Shown piece by piece: positions 1 to 7,517 of a DNA stretch of 64,000 nucleotides (position 1 is its first letter; each line of letters opens with the position of its first letter). The notes below the pieces were generated by a model, which worked only from the letters and a program-made list of their open reading frames with translations, did not search any database and had not been told where the DNA came from. This DNA is from Thermus neutrinimicus (lineage in GTDB: Bacteria > Deinococcota > Deinococci > Deinococcales > Thermaceae). A program made the position numbers and the translations under genes. Location: positions 175,789 through 239,788 of the forward strand of contig NZ_JAKTNU010000002.1 in assembly GCF_022760955.1 (NCBI RefSeq), written 5' to 3'.

Positions 1-885
1 CGAGGGCTGGCAGCCGCCCTAAAGGACGAGGAGGAAGCCTTCCTGGAGGGAAAGCGTGAGGGCAACCTGCTCCACCTCATCCTCGCCCTGCCCAAGCCTC
101 CCCCAGGGCCCGCCCACCCCGACCTTCCTCCTCTCCTGAAGGAGGCGGTGGAGCGGTCCGGCGGGAGCGCCTGGTGGGCGGGAGCCCGCCTTCACCTCCT
201 CCTCCCCGCCCGGGAAGCACCCCGGCTTCCCGCCAAGGCGGGCCCTCCCCCCCGGGCCGAGGTCTTTGACCTCTCCCTGCTCCATGCCCCCGAGGAGCTG
301 GAGGAGGCTCCCCTGGAGGGCCTCCTCTACACCGCCTTCGACCTGGAAACCACGGGCCTGGATCCGGAAAAGGACGCCATCATCGCCCTGGGGGCGGTCC
401 ACATCCTGGGGAAAAAGGTGCTCCGCCACGAGATCTTCGAGGCCCTGGTCAACCCCGGACGCCCCATCCCCAAGGCTTCCACCGAGATCCACGGCCTCAC
501 CTGGGAGATGCTGAGGGAAAAGCCCAAGCTGGAGGAGGTGCTCCCGGGGTTTCGCCTGTTCCTGGAGGACACGGTGCTCCTGGCCCACAACGGGGCCTTT
601 GACATGGCCTTCCTAAGGCGGGTGGGCCTCCACCAGCCCCCTTTGGTGGACACCCTGCTCCTTTCCCACCTGCTCTTCCCCGACCTCCAGGACCACCGCC
701 TGGAAACCCTGGCGGAGCGCTTCGGCGTGCCCGTGATCGGCCGGCACACCGCCTTGGGGGACGCCCTCATGACCGCGGAGGTCTTCGCGGGCATGGTCCC
801 CCTCCTAAAGGCCAGGGGCTACCGCACCCTGGGGGAGGTGCTCAGGGCCTGCGCCAGGTTGCCCCTGGCCAGGCTCAAGTACTGA
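1..885 (+). CDS. DnaQ-like 3'-5' exonuclease (5' end outside window)
   Basis: The reading frame is open from base 1, so the start lies upstream. The C-terminal ~190 residues form a DEDDh exonuclease domain of the DNA polymerase III epsilon type. Exo I is FDLETTG, encoded near 338-358. Exo II is HNGAFDMAFL near 586-615. Exo III carries the catalytic His and Asp in HTALGDALMT near 745-774. Such domains remove nucleotides from DNA 3' ends in proofreading or repair. The N-terminal part visible here (about 100 residues, rich in Leu, Pro and Arg) is not a domain I recognise, so this is probably an epsilon-like fusion rather than the bare proofreading subunit. It is convergent with purD, 10 bases away. 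An internal GTG at 148 is possible, but the open frame before it argues for the longer protein. Confidence 0.85.
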   Translation, partial: RGLAAALKDEEEAFLEGKREGNLLHLILALPKPPPGPAHPDLPPLLKEAVERSGGSAWWAGARLHLLLPAREAPRLPAKAGPPPRAEVFDLSLLHAPEELEEAPLEGLLYTAFDLETTGLDPEKDAIIALGAVHILGKKVLRHEIFEALVNPGRPIPKASTEIHGLTWEMLREKPKLEEVLPGFRLFLEDTVLLAHNGAFDMAFLRRVGLHQPPLVDTLLLSHLLFPDLQDHRLETLAERFGVPVIGRHTALGDALMTAEVFAGMVPLLKARGYRTLGEVLRACARLPLARLKY

Positions 886-895
886 CCGCGAGGCC

Positions 896-2143
896 CTAAC
901 CCAGGCGGAGGGCCTTGTGGCCTATGTCCTTCCGGTACTGGGCCCCGGGGAAGCCCACCTGGGGAATGAAGCCATAGGCCCGGGAAAGGGCCTCCTCCAG
1001 GGTCTTCCCCAACCCCACCACGTTCAGAACCCGCCCCCCCGCGCTCACCAGCCTGTTCCCTTCCCACCGGGTCCCCGCGTGGAAGACCAAGACCCCTTCC
1101 GGCGGCTCAGGAACATGGAGGGGAATGCCCTTCCGCGGGCTTTCCGGGTAACCGGGGGCCGCCAGGACCACGCAGGCGGAGGCCCCCTCCCGCCAGGCAA
1201 GCTCCGTTCCCTTAAGCCGCCCCTCCGCCACCCTCAGGGCCAGATCCACCAGATCATTCCGCAAAAGGGGCAGGATGGCCTGGGCCTCGGGGTCGCCAAA
1301 GCGGGCGTTGAACTCCAGCACCTTGGGGCCCTCCCGGGTCAGCATCAAACCGGCATAGACCACCCCCCGGTAAACCACCCCTTCCGCCCTCAGACCCTGG
1401 ATCAGGGGTTTCAGGATCTCCTCCTCCACCCGCCTCAAGGTGGCGGCCTCCATGGGGTAAGGGGCCACGGCCCCCATGCCCCCGGTCATGGGCCCCTGGT
1501 CCCCGTCCAACAGGCGCTTATGGTCCTGGGAGGGGAGGAGGGGCAGGATGGTCTCCCCGTCGGTTAGGGCCAGCACCGTGGCCTCGTCCCCCTCCAGGTA
1601 TTCCTCCACCACCACCTCCCCTCCCTCGGGGCCGGAGAGAAGGTTGAGGATGGCCTGCTTGGCCGTGTGCAGGTCAAAGGCCACCGTCACCCCCTTGCCC
1701 CCCGCCAGGCCGGAGTCCTTGATGACGATGGGCACACCCACGCCCTCCACGTACTCCAGGGCCAGCAGGGCATCCTGGAATACCCGGTACCGGGCCGTGG
1801 GAATGCCGTGGCGCTCCATGAGCCCCTTGGCGAAGGCCTTGGAACCCTCGATCATGGCGGCCTTCTGGGTGGGGCCAAAGAGCAAAAGGCCCCGCTTCTG
1901 GAAGGCATCGGCGATGCCCTCCACCAGGGGCGCCTCGGGACCCACCAGGGTAAGGTCTATCCCCTCGCCCAAAGCCCAGTCCGCCAGGGCTTCCACATCC
2001 CCATTCCAGGGAACCAGCTCCGCCAAAGCCGCCATCCCGGCATTGCCAGGGGCGGCGTAGAGCCGATCCACCAGGGGGCTTTGCGCCGCCTTCCAAAGGA
2101 GGGCGTGCTCCCGCCCCCCGGAACCCACCACCAGCACCTTCAT
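896..2143 (-). CDS. purD: Phosphoribosylamine-glycine ligase
   Basis: PurD joins 5-phosphoribosylamine and glycine, using ATP, in step two of purine synthesis in the cytosol. The 415-residue product has the usual length. It opens with MKVLVVGSGGREHALLW, the PurD N-terminal nucleotide-binding signature, and continues with an ATP-grasp domain (GGKGVTVAFD near residue 145 and the metal-binding NARFGDPEAQ near 285). A longer open frame exists upstream, but this ATG fits the family start exactly. It overlaps the stop of purN in the sequence ATGA, so the two are translationally coupled in the unit plsY-FAH-MBL-purN-purD. Confidence 0.96.
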   Translation of the reverse strand: MKVLVVGSGGREHALLWKAAQSPLVDRLYAAPGNAGMAALAELVPWNGDVEALADWALGEGIDLTLVGPEAPLVEGIADAFQKRGLLLFGPTQKAAMIEGSKAFAKGLMERHGIPTARYRVFQDALLALEYVEGVGVPIVIKDSGLAGGKGVTVAFDLHTAKQAILNLLSGPEGGEVVVEEYLEGDEATVLALTDGETILPLLPSQDHKRLLDGDQGPMTGGMGAVAPYPMEAATLRRVEEEILKPLIQGLRAEGVVYRGVVYAGLMLTREGPKVLEFNARFGDPEAQAILPLLRNDLVDLALRVAEGRLKGTELAWREGASACVVLAAPGYPESPRKGIPLHVPEPPEGVLVFHAGTRWEGNRLVSAGGRVLNVVGLGKTLEEALSRAYGFIPQVGFPGAQYRKDIGHKALRLG

Positions 2144-3030
2144 AGGGGAGATTCTACCCGCCTTAAGGCATCCTCCGCCCTCAGGCGGACCTCTCGGGAA
2201 AGTTCGGAAAGCTCCTGCCGCAGGGCAGGATGGTCCTCCGCCAGGAGGTGGGCGGCGAGGAAGGCTCCCCGGACCCAGTCCCCTCCCTGGCCCAGCAGGG
2301 CGGCGGGCACAAGGTGCCCTAGGCCCCAAGCGGAAAGCAGGGCCACGGCCCGAAGATAAAGGGGCTTCTCCCCGGGAGCAAACTCCTGGAAGCGGGGCCA
2401 GGCCTCCCCAAGAAGGGCCTTAAGGCCCTCCCCTGGAGGGAAGGCCAGTCCCGAAAGCACCAGGCGCACCGCCCTTGGGTAAAGGCGGTGCTCCAGGAAA
2501 AGCACCCGCCTTTCCAAGGTTTCCGGGGTATCCCCGGGCAGGACGGGCACCCGCCCCTGGAGGACGATGGGACCGGTGTCCATCCCCTGGTCCACGAAGT
2601 GGACCGTGGAGCCCGTTTCCCTCTCCCCCGCCTCGAGGACCCGGGCGTGCACGCGAAGCCCCGGATAGGCGGGAAGGAGGGAGGGGTGGATGTTCAAAAG
2701 GCGGCCGTACCAGGGTTCCACAAAAGCCGGGGAGAGGAGGCGCATGAAGCCGGCCAGGAGCACCAGGTCCACGCCCCTGGCCTCTAAAAGGCCCAGGGCC
2801 TCCCCTTCAAAGGCCTTCCGCCCCCGCCAGGGGATGGCCACCGCCTCCACCCCCCGCCTCGAGGCCCGCCTTAAAGCGTAAGCCTCCGGGTTGTCGGAGA
2901 GGACCAGCACCACCTCCCCCCAGGGGTTTTTGGGGGGGAAAGCCTCCAAGAGGGCCTCCAGGTTGGTACCCCGGCCCGAGGCCATCACCGCCATCCGCGC
3001 AGGGCGGCCCAAGGGAAAGGGACTCAGCAT
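2140..3030 (-). CDS. purN: Phosphoribosylglycinamide formyltransferase with C-terminal extension
   Basis: PurN transfers a formyl group from 10-formyltetrahydrofolate to GAR in step three of purine synthesis. The motif MASGRGTNLEALL near residue 16, the catalytic stretch LLNIHPSLLPAYPG and the following HFVDQGMDTGPI are all present. The typical enzyme ends near residue 200-215, at the equivalent of EHRLYPRAVRLVLSG. This protein runs on for about another 100 residues, a Leu- and Ala-rich, probably helical tail of unknown role. The ATG at 3030 lies 4 bases after the stop of the MBL gene; an internal ATG 12 codons later is also possible. The stop overlaps the purD start. Confidence 0.93.
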   Translation of the reverse strand: MLSPFPLGRPARMAVMASGRGTNLEALLEAFPPKNPWGEVVLVLSDNPEAYALRRASRRGVEAVAIPWRGRKAFEGEALGLLEARGVDLVLLAGFMRLLSPAFVEPWYGRLLNIHPSLLPAYPGLRVHARVLEAGERETGSTVHFVDQGMDTGPIVLQGRVPVLPGDTPETLERRVLFLEHRLYPRAVRLVLSGLAFPPGEGLKALLGEAWPRFQEFAPGEKPLYLRAVALLSAWGLGHLVPAALLGQGGDWVRGAFLAAHLLAEDHPALRQELSELSREVRLRAEDALRRVESPL

Positions 3031-3034
3031 AGGT

Positions 3035-3931
3035 CTATCCCAGGGCCTCCGGGTGGTGCTTCTGCCAGTAACGCACCAAACCTTGCAGGTTCATGTAGGG
3101 GGGGTCGGCGAGCTCATAGAGGCGCATCGCCTCCTCCCCCATCCCCGCCCGCCTCAGACCCTCCCGCCAGTAGGCCTCAAAGCGCTGGGTCATCTCCTCC
3201 AGGGGAAGGCCTTCCTTGAGCCGGTGCAGGACCCAGCCCGCCCACTCCTCCAAGACCTCCCGCAAGGCCAGGAGGTGGGCCTCCACGTCCCGGTAGGGGC
3301 CGAAGTGGGTGAGGTAGAGGGCCTCGGGCCTGAGGGCCAGGAGGCGGTCCAGGGAGGCGTACCAGGTTTCCAGGTGGATGTCGGGGGGCGGGGTAGGGGG
3401 CAGAACCGGCCCCGGGGCTATGCGCACCCCAGCGATGTCCCCGGCGAAGAGGAGGCCCTCCACCAGGTAGGCGTGGTGGTGGGAGGCGTGGCCCAAGGTT
3501 TCCAGGGCCTGGACCCTAAGCCCCCCGAGGTCCACCACCTCCCCATCCCCCAAGGCCCGCACCCGCTCCTGGGGAACCCCTTTAAGCTCTCCCCAGAGGG
3601 GTTTCAGCATCGCCCCGTAGATGCGCTCGGCGGAGGCCAAAAGCCTCGAGGGATCCACCAGGTGAGGGGCCCCCCGGGGGTGCACGTACACCGTGGCCCC
3701 AAGCTCCGCAAACCGCCATGCGGCCCCGGCGTGGTCCAGGTGGATGTGGGTCACGAAGACATGGCGGACCTCCTTAGGGTCCACCCCCTCCTGCCTCAAG
3801 GCGGCCTCGAGGCGGGGATAGGTGCTCTCCGGCCCCGTTTCCACCAGAACAGGCCCCTCCTCCGCCTCGAGGAGGAAGCTGGCGATAACCCTCTGTGCCC
3901 CCTGGAAGTGGAGGTCCAGGACCCTCACCAT
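3035..3931 (-). CDS. Metallo-beta-lactamase-fold hydrolase
   Basis: This is an MBL-superfamily metal hydrolase of 298 residues. The metal-binding HxHxDH motif is THIHLDHAG at residues 61-69, followed by a GHASHHH histidine (near 170), a GD at LLFAGDIAG and a late THFGPY histidine. These are the ligands of a dinuclear site. The C-terminal ~80 residues form a helical region like that of glyoxalase-II-like MBL proteins. The substrate cannot be read from sequence; a thioester or a small metabolite is plausible. It overlaps the end of the FAH gene by 7 bases and precedes purN by 4, so it is transcribed with them. Confidence 0.85.
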   Translation of the reverse strand: MVRVLDLHFQGAQRVIASFLLEAEEGPVLVETGPESTYPRLEAALRQEGVDPKEVRHVFVTHIHLDHAGAAWRFAELGATVYVHPRGAPHLVDPSRLLASAERIYGAMLKPLWGELKGVPQERVRALGDGEVVDLGGLRVQALETLGHASHHHAYLVEGLLFAGDIAGVRIAPGPVLPPTPPPDIHLETWYASLDRLLALRPEALYLTHFGPYRDVEAHLLALREVLEEWAGWVLHRLKEGLPLEEMTQRFEAYWREGLRRAGMGEEAMRLYELADPPYMNLQGLVRYWQKHHPEALG

Positions 3932-4719
3932 GGGCGCTCCTCCTTAGGGCCGATCCGGGTGTGCAGGGTGCCGATGCCCTCGATGGCCACCTCCAGCCTG
4001 TCCCCCGGCTGCAGGGCCCCCACGCCCTCCGGGGTTCCGGTGAGGACCACGTCCAAGGGCTCCAGGGTCATGAAGCTGGAGATGTAGGAGAGGATCTCGG
4101 CCACGCTGAAGATCATGGCCGAGGTGTGCCCCTCCTGCCGAAGCTGGTCGTTCACGTAGGTGCGCACCCAGGTGTTCTGCGGGTCCAGATCGGTTTCGAT
4201 CCAGGGACCCAAGGGCAGAAACTTGTCCGCGCTCTTGGCCCGCACCCACTGGAGGTCCTGCTTCTGGGCATCCCGGGCGGTGATGTCCACGGCGATGGTG
4301 TACCCCAACACGTGCTCCAGGGCTTTTTCCGGGGGCACGTTCCGCATGCGATCGCCCACGACCACCGCCAGCTCCCCCTCGTAGTGGAGCTCCTGGGTAA
4401 AGAAGGGGTAGGGCACGGCATCCCCGGTGTTCCAGGGGTCCCGGGGGTTGCCGGGATGGGCCAGGGTGTTGGGGGCCTTCAGGAACAGGCCCGGCTCCTT
4501 GGGCAGGCCCTGGCCGAAATCGTGCCCCATCTCCCGGATGTGCTCCCGGTAGTTTCTCCCCACGCACACGATCTTGCTGGGGGTAGCCGGCACCAGCAGG
4601 CGCACCGAGGCCAGGTCGTAGCGCCTCCCCGTGGGGTTTCCCCCGGGGCCATCCGTTTCCAGGACCATCTCCCCCTCCAGTATCCCCCAACGGCCTCCGT
4701 TAAAGCGTAGAAGCTTCAT
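3925..4719 (-). CDS. Fumarylacetoacetate hydrolase family protein
   Basis: This 264-residue protein has the FAH fold, whose members cleave or isomerise beta-diketo acids in aromatic-ring degradation, or decarboxylate oxaloacetate. Metal-binding carboxylates appear in [11 protein letters not shown] (Glu114, Glu116) and VDITARD (Asp145). The conserved [12 protein letters not shown] and TGTPEGVG segments follow. The N-terminal ~45 residues are the small domain seen in HpcE-type and YcgM-like members. No other genes for aromatic catabolism are nearby, so an oxaloacetate or acylpyruvate hydrolase role is as likely. It sits 9 bases downstream of plsY in a five-gene unit. Confidence 0.85.
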   Translation of the reverse strand: MKLLRFNGGRWGILEGEMVLETDGPGGNPTGRRYDLASVRLLVPATPSKIVCVGRNYREHIREMGHDFGQGLPKEPGLFLKAPNTLAHPGNPRDPWNTGDAVPYPFFTQELHYEGELAVVVGDRMRNVPPEKALEHVLGYTIAVDITARDAQKQDLQWVRAKSADKFLPLGPWIETDLDPQNTWVRTYVNDQLRQEGHTSAMIFSVAEILSYISSFMTLEPLDVVLTGTPEGVGALQPGDRLEVAIEGIGTLHTRIGPKEERPW

Positions 4720-4728
4720 GCCCTAAAA

Positions 4729-5262
4729 CTACCATCTTCCCAAGAGGATTTGCAGGCCCCTCGAGGCCACCAGCAAGGCCACCAGAAAGGCGGCAAGCCG
4801 CCCCTCTTGGGGGGCCAGGAGCAAAAGGGCCAGGTAGCCGAAGATGGCCCCGAAGGGGATGGGATAGATGCCCCTACGGCGCCTCCGCCAGTAAAGGAGG
4901 TGGTGGACCCCCGCCACCCCCAGGCCCAAAAGGGCCGCCCCCAGGGTCTCGCGGGGAAGCCAGGCCAGGAAGTAGCCCAGGGAGGGGGCGATCCCTCCCC
5001 CGCCCCGGAAGCGGAAGAAAAGGGGCCAGTTGTGCCCCGCCACCACCGCCCCCGCGGCCCACACCCGCCACTCCGGGGGAACGAGGAGAAGGGCCAAGGC
5101 CCCCTTGCCCAGGTCCCACAACACCACCCCAAGGGCGGCCCAAGGGCCCTTATGGCGAAAGACCCCCGAGCCCCCCGGAAGGTCCCTGGCCCGCACCTCG
5201 GGGAAGAAGAGGAGCCCCCCCACCAGGGAACCCAGGAGGTACGCCAGAAGCAGGTAGGCCAT
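4729..5262 (-). CDS. plsY: Acyl-phosphate glycerol-3-phosphate acyltransferase
   Basis: PlsY moves an acyl group from acyl phosphate to glycerol 3-phosphate, the first membrane step of phospholipid synthesis. The 177-residue product is strongly hydrophobic with about five membrane spans. It keeps the family motifs in modified form: GSGVFRH for the first loop motif and AGHNWPLFFRFRGGGG for the GHxxPxFxxFxGG loop. The start at 5262 (MAYLLLAYLLGSLVGG) matches PlsY N termini; the open frame runs far further upstream, but only as the antisense of the LacI gene. It is divergent from the regulator at 5344 and heads the leftward unit through purD. Confidence 0.85.
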   Translation of the reverse strand: MAYLLLAYLLGSLVGGLLFFPEVRARDLPGGSGVFRHKGPWAALGVVLWDLGKGALALLLVPPEWRVWAAGAVVAGHNWPLFFRFRGGGGIAPSLGYFLAWLPRETLGAALLGLGVAGVHHLLYWRRRRRGIYPIPFGAIFGYLALLLLAPQEGRLAAFLVALLVASRGLQILLGRW

Positions 5263-5272
5263 GCCCCCATTC

Positions 5273-5301
5273 TTGCAAAAACCCCCCCCTTGCCCTATCC
5301 T
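5273..5301 (+). promoter_or_regulatory. Predicted promoter of the LacI-family regulator
   Basis: A -35 element TTGCAA (5273-5278) is separated by exactly 17 bases from a -10 element TATCCT (5296-5301). The same TATCCT hexamer occurs with a 17-base spacer in front of the aroF leader, rsmC and murA. Transcription should begin near 5308, inside the palindromic site that follows, leaving a leader of about 36 bases before the ATG. Confidence 0.6.
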
Positions 5302-5306
5302 GGTTA

Positions 5307-5331
5307 TGGAAGTTTCCATGAAGCGCTTCCA
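5307..5331. promoter_or_regulatory. Nested palindromic operator, probably for LacI-family autoregulation
   Basis: Three inverted repeats are nested here. GAAGCGCTTC (5320-5329) is a perfect 10-base palindrome with the central CG typical of LacI/GalR operators. TGGAA-GT-TTCCA spans 5307-5318. The outer arms TGGAAG and CTTCCA bracket the whole element. It covers the predicted transcription start of the adjoining LacI-type gene and lies 45 bases from the plsY start, so repression of the regulator gene itself is the simplest reading. Confidence 0.6.
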
Positions 5332-5343
5332 CCAGGACAGGCT

Positions 5344-6378
5344 ATGAGCAAGAAGAAACCCACCATCCTCGAGGTGGCCGCCCGGGCCGGGGTCGGTCTG
5401 GGCACGGTGAGCCGGGTGCTCAACAACCACAAGGCGGTGCGCCCGGAAACCCGGGCCCGGGTGCTCAGGGCCATGGAGGAGCTGGGCTACACCCCCAACC
5501 CCCATGCCCGGCGCATCGCGGGAGGGAGAAGCTACACGGTCTCCGTCCTCCTCCCCTTCGTGGCCACGGAGTTCTACCGAAGGCTTGTGGAGGGCATCGA
5601 AGGCGTCCTCCTGGAAAAGCGCTACGACCTGGCCCTCTTCCCCATCCTCTCCCAGGCTCGGCTCAGGCGGTACTTGGAAAGCTCCACCCTGGCCTTCCTC
5701 ACCGACGGCCTCATCCTGGCCTCCTACGACCTGAGCGAGCACTTTGAGGGGGGCCGCCTCCCCACCGACCGCCCCGTGGTGCTGGTGGACGCCAAGAACC
5801 CCCGGTACGACTCCGTCTACCTGGACAACTCCCTGGGGGGCCACCTGGCCGGGGAATACCTGGCGCGCTTCCCCGGCCCCGTCTTCGCCGTGAAGGTGGA
5901 GGAGGAGCCCGACCGGGCCTTCCACCACACGGTCTTCGCCGAGCGCCTGGCCGGCTTCCGGGAAGCCCTCAAGGCGGCGGGCCGCCCCTTTCCCGAGGAG
6001 CACCTCTACACCACCCGGCTCTCCCAGGAAGGGGGGAGGCTAGCCCTCCGCTATTTCCTGGAGAAGGCCTCCCCACCCCTCAACGTCTTCGCTGGGGCTG
6101 ACCAGGTGGCCTTGGGCGTCCTGGAGGAGGCGGAAAGGCTAGGGCTTACCGTGGGGAAGGAGGTGCGGGTTTTGGGCTTTGACGGCCATCCCTTCACCGA
6201 GGAGGTGGGGCTTTCCACCATCGCCCAGCCGGTGGAGGCCATGGGGGCCAGGGCGGCCCAACTCCTCCTGGAGAGGATGCAGGGCTATGCGGGCCCTCCC
6301 CGGACGGTGCGGTTTGAGCCCCTCTTGATCGAACGGGCCTCCACCCGTACCTCTCCGGGGGTTCCCTATCTGCCTTAA
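5344..6378 (+). CDS. LacI/GalR-family transcriptional regulator
   Basis: This 344-residue DNA-binding repressor has a classic N-terminal LacI helix-turn-helix (residues about 6-27: TILEVAARAGVGLGTVSRVL) and hinge (GYTPNPHARRIAGGRS), followed by a periplasmic-binding-protein-like effector domain ending near ARAAQLLLERM. The ligand is probably a sugar or nucleoside, but none is identifiable and no sugar transport genes are adjacent. The start at 5344 is chosen because it places the HTH at residue 6, as in the family; the frame is open far upstream only by chance of high G+C. A palindrome over its promoter suggests autoregulation. Confidence 0.92.
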   Translation: MSKKKPTILEVAARAGVGLGTVSRVLNNHKAVRPETRARVLRAMEELGYTPNPHARRIAGGRSYTVSVLLPFVATEFYRRLVEGIEGVLLEKRYDLALFPILSQARLRRYLESSTLAFLTDGLILASYDLSEHFEGGRLPTDRPVVLVDAKNPRYDSVYLDNSLGGHLAGEYLARFPGPVFAVKVEEEPDRAFHHTVFAERLAGFREALKAAGRPFPEEHLYTTRLSQEGGRLALRYFLEKASPPLNVFAGADQVALGVLEEAERLGLTVGKEVRVLGFDGHPFTEEVGLSTIAQPVEAMGARAAQLLLERMQGYAGPPRTVRFEPLLIERASTRTSPGVPYLP

Positions 6379-6387
6379 AATCTCCCC

Positions 6388-6831
6388 ATGCGCCCGGAAA
6401 CCCTGGTCTACCCTTTGCGCTGGCTCATGCTCCTGCCCGTGGTGGGGATGCTCCTTGGGGCCCTCTACTTTGCCTGGCACGCCCTCGAGGAGTCCCTCCT
6501 TGCGGTGCAAAAACCCTTGGACGAAGCCCTCCCCGTCCTGGTGGGCGCCGTGGACCTGGCCCTCTTGAGCGCGGTTTTCCTCATCTTCAGCCTGGGCCTT
6601 TTCGAGCTTTTCATCCGCAAGCTGGAGCTTCCCCTGGAAAACGTCCTCACGGTGGAAAGCCTGGCGGACCTCAAGGGCAAGCTGGGCCAGGTGATCGTCA
6701 TGATCCTGGTGGTGAAGTTCTTTGAAAAGGCCTCGGCCTTCAAGCCCCAGACCTCCTTGGATTTCCTCCTCTTCGCCGGCGGGGTCGCCCTCCTGGCCTC
6801 CGCCCTTTGGCTGGCCAAGGCCAAAGACTGA
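6388..6831 (+). CDS. YqhA/UPF0114 family membrane protein
   Basis: This 147-residue protein has about four hydrophobic segments (residues ~10-30, 50-75, 100-112 and 122-142). The stretch VDLALLSAVFLIFSLGLFEL, followed by FIRKLE, matches the conserved centre of the UPF0114/YqhA family, whose members are inner-membrane proteins of uncertain role. It begins 9 bases after the LacI-type gene and is followed, with almost no gap, by the PIN-like gene, so these are probably co-transcribed. Nothing in it indicates a transported substrate. Confidence 0.75.
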   Translation: MRPETLVYPLRWLMLLPVVGMLLGALYFAWHALEESLLAVQKPLDEALPVLVGAVDLALLSAVFLIFSLGLFELFIRKLELPLENVLTVESLADLKGKLGQVIVMILVVKFFEKASAFKPQTSLDFLLFAGGVALLASALWLAKAKD

Positions 6832-6836
6832 GGGGT

Positions 6837-7517
6837 TTGCTCATCTACCTGGACCAAAACCACGCCAGCCGCATGGCCAAGCACCGCCTGGGCCAACGGG
6901 GGCACGAGGCCTTCGGCGAGCTCTACCTGGCCCTAAAGGGCCGGGTCCTGGCCCCACCCAGCCCCTTCCACGTGCTGGAAACCCTCTTCCCCATCCGCGG
7001 TCCCCAGGAAAAGGCAGGCTACCTGCTCCCCGCCTTGCAGGACCTCTTCTCCGAGCTTTCCCAGGGGTACTGGGTGCGCCCCTGGCAGGAGGTGGCCGTG
7101 CGCCAGGCACGGGGCCTTTCCCGGGAGGATTTCCTCTGGCGGGGGGGAAGCTGGGAAGCCCCTGCGGACCTCTCCCCCTTCCAGGGCCTGCCCGAGGCCT
7201 TGCGGGGCCTGCCTTACCGGGAGGCCCTCGAGGCGGCCCTGAAGGAGATCCGGGCGCGCACCGGCCTCAAGGAGGTGCCCTTCGTGCGCCTCCTGGCCGA
7301 GCTCCTCGCCCGCATGGCCTCGGACCTAGACCGCAGACCCCGGCCCTCCGACCTTTTGGACGCGGTCATGGCCGCCACCGTCTACCCCTACGTGGACCTC
7401 CTCCTCACCGATCGCTACCTGCGGGGCCTTCTGCCGGGGAAGAGCGTGGGGGGGAGGCGAAGGGAAGTGGAAGCCCTAGTCCAAAGGTTCCGGGAAGGGG
7501 TAGACTCCTCCCCGTGA
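6837..7517 (+). CDS. PIN-like domain protein, putative nuclease
   Basis: I do not recognise a named family. The protein (226 residues from the TTG at 6837) begins LIYLDQNHASRM, with an acidic residue at the end of the first strand as in PIN nucleases. Its C-terminal part reads SDLLDAVMAATVYPYVDLLL then TDRYL, the arrangement of acidic residues seen in the second half of PIN domains. A metal-dependent RNase or a remnant of one is therefore plausible. There is no adjacent antitoxin-like gene. A second TTG at 6807 would add 10 residues and overlap the YqhA gene; neither start has a well-spaced ribosome site. The stop overlaps the GTG of mqnE (GTGA). Confidence 0.65.
   Translation: MLIYLDQNHASRMAKHRLGQRGHEAFGELYLALKGRVLAPPSPFHVLETLFPIRGPQEKAGYLLPALQDLFSELSQGYWVRPWQEVAVRQARGLSREDFLWRGGSWEAPADLSPFQGLPEALRGLPYREALEAALKEIRARTGLKEVPFVRLLAELLARMASDLDRRPRPSDLLDAVMAATVYPYVDLLLTDRYLRGLLPGKSVGGRRREVEALVQRFREGVDSSP

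Noticed and set aside
4750..5343. Open frame that would extend the LacI-type regulator by nearly 200 codons upstream
   Set aside because: It is the antisense of plsY, is rich in Pro and Gln, and would place the HTH far from the N terminus. The family start is at 5344 with a promoter in front.
6722..7513. Open frame that would fuse about 260 codons to mqnE
   Set aside because: The segment is a shadow of the YqhA and PIN-like genes, very rich in Pro, Gly and Arg. MqnE has its normal N terminus at the GTG 7514.
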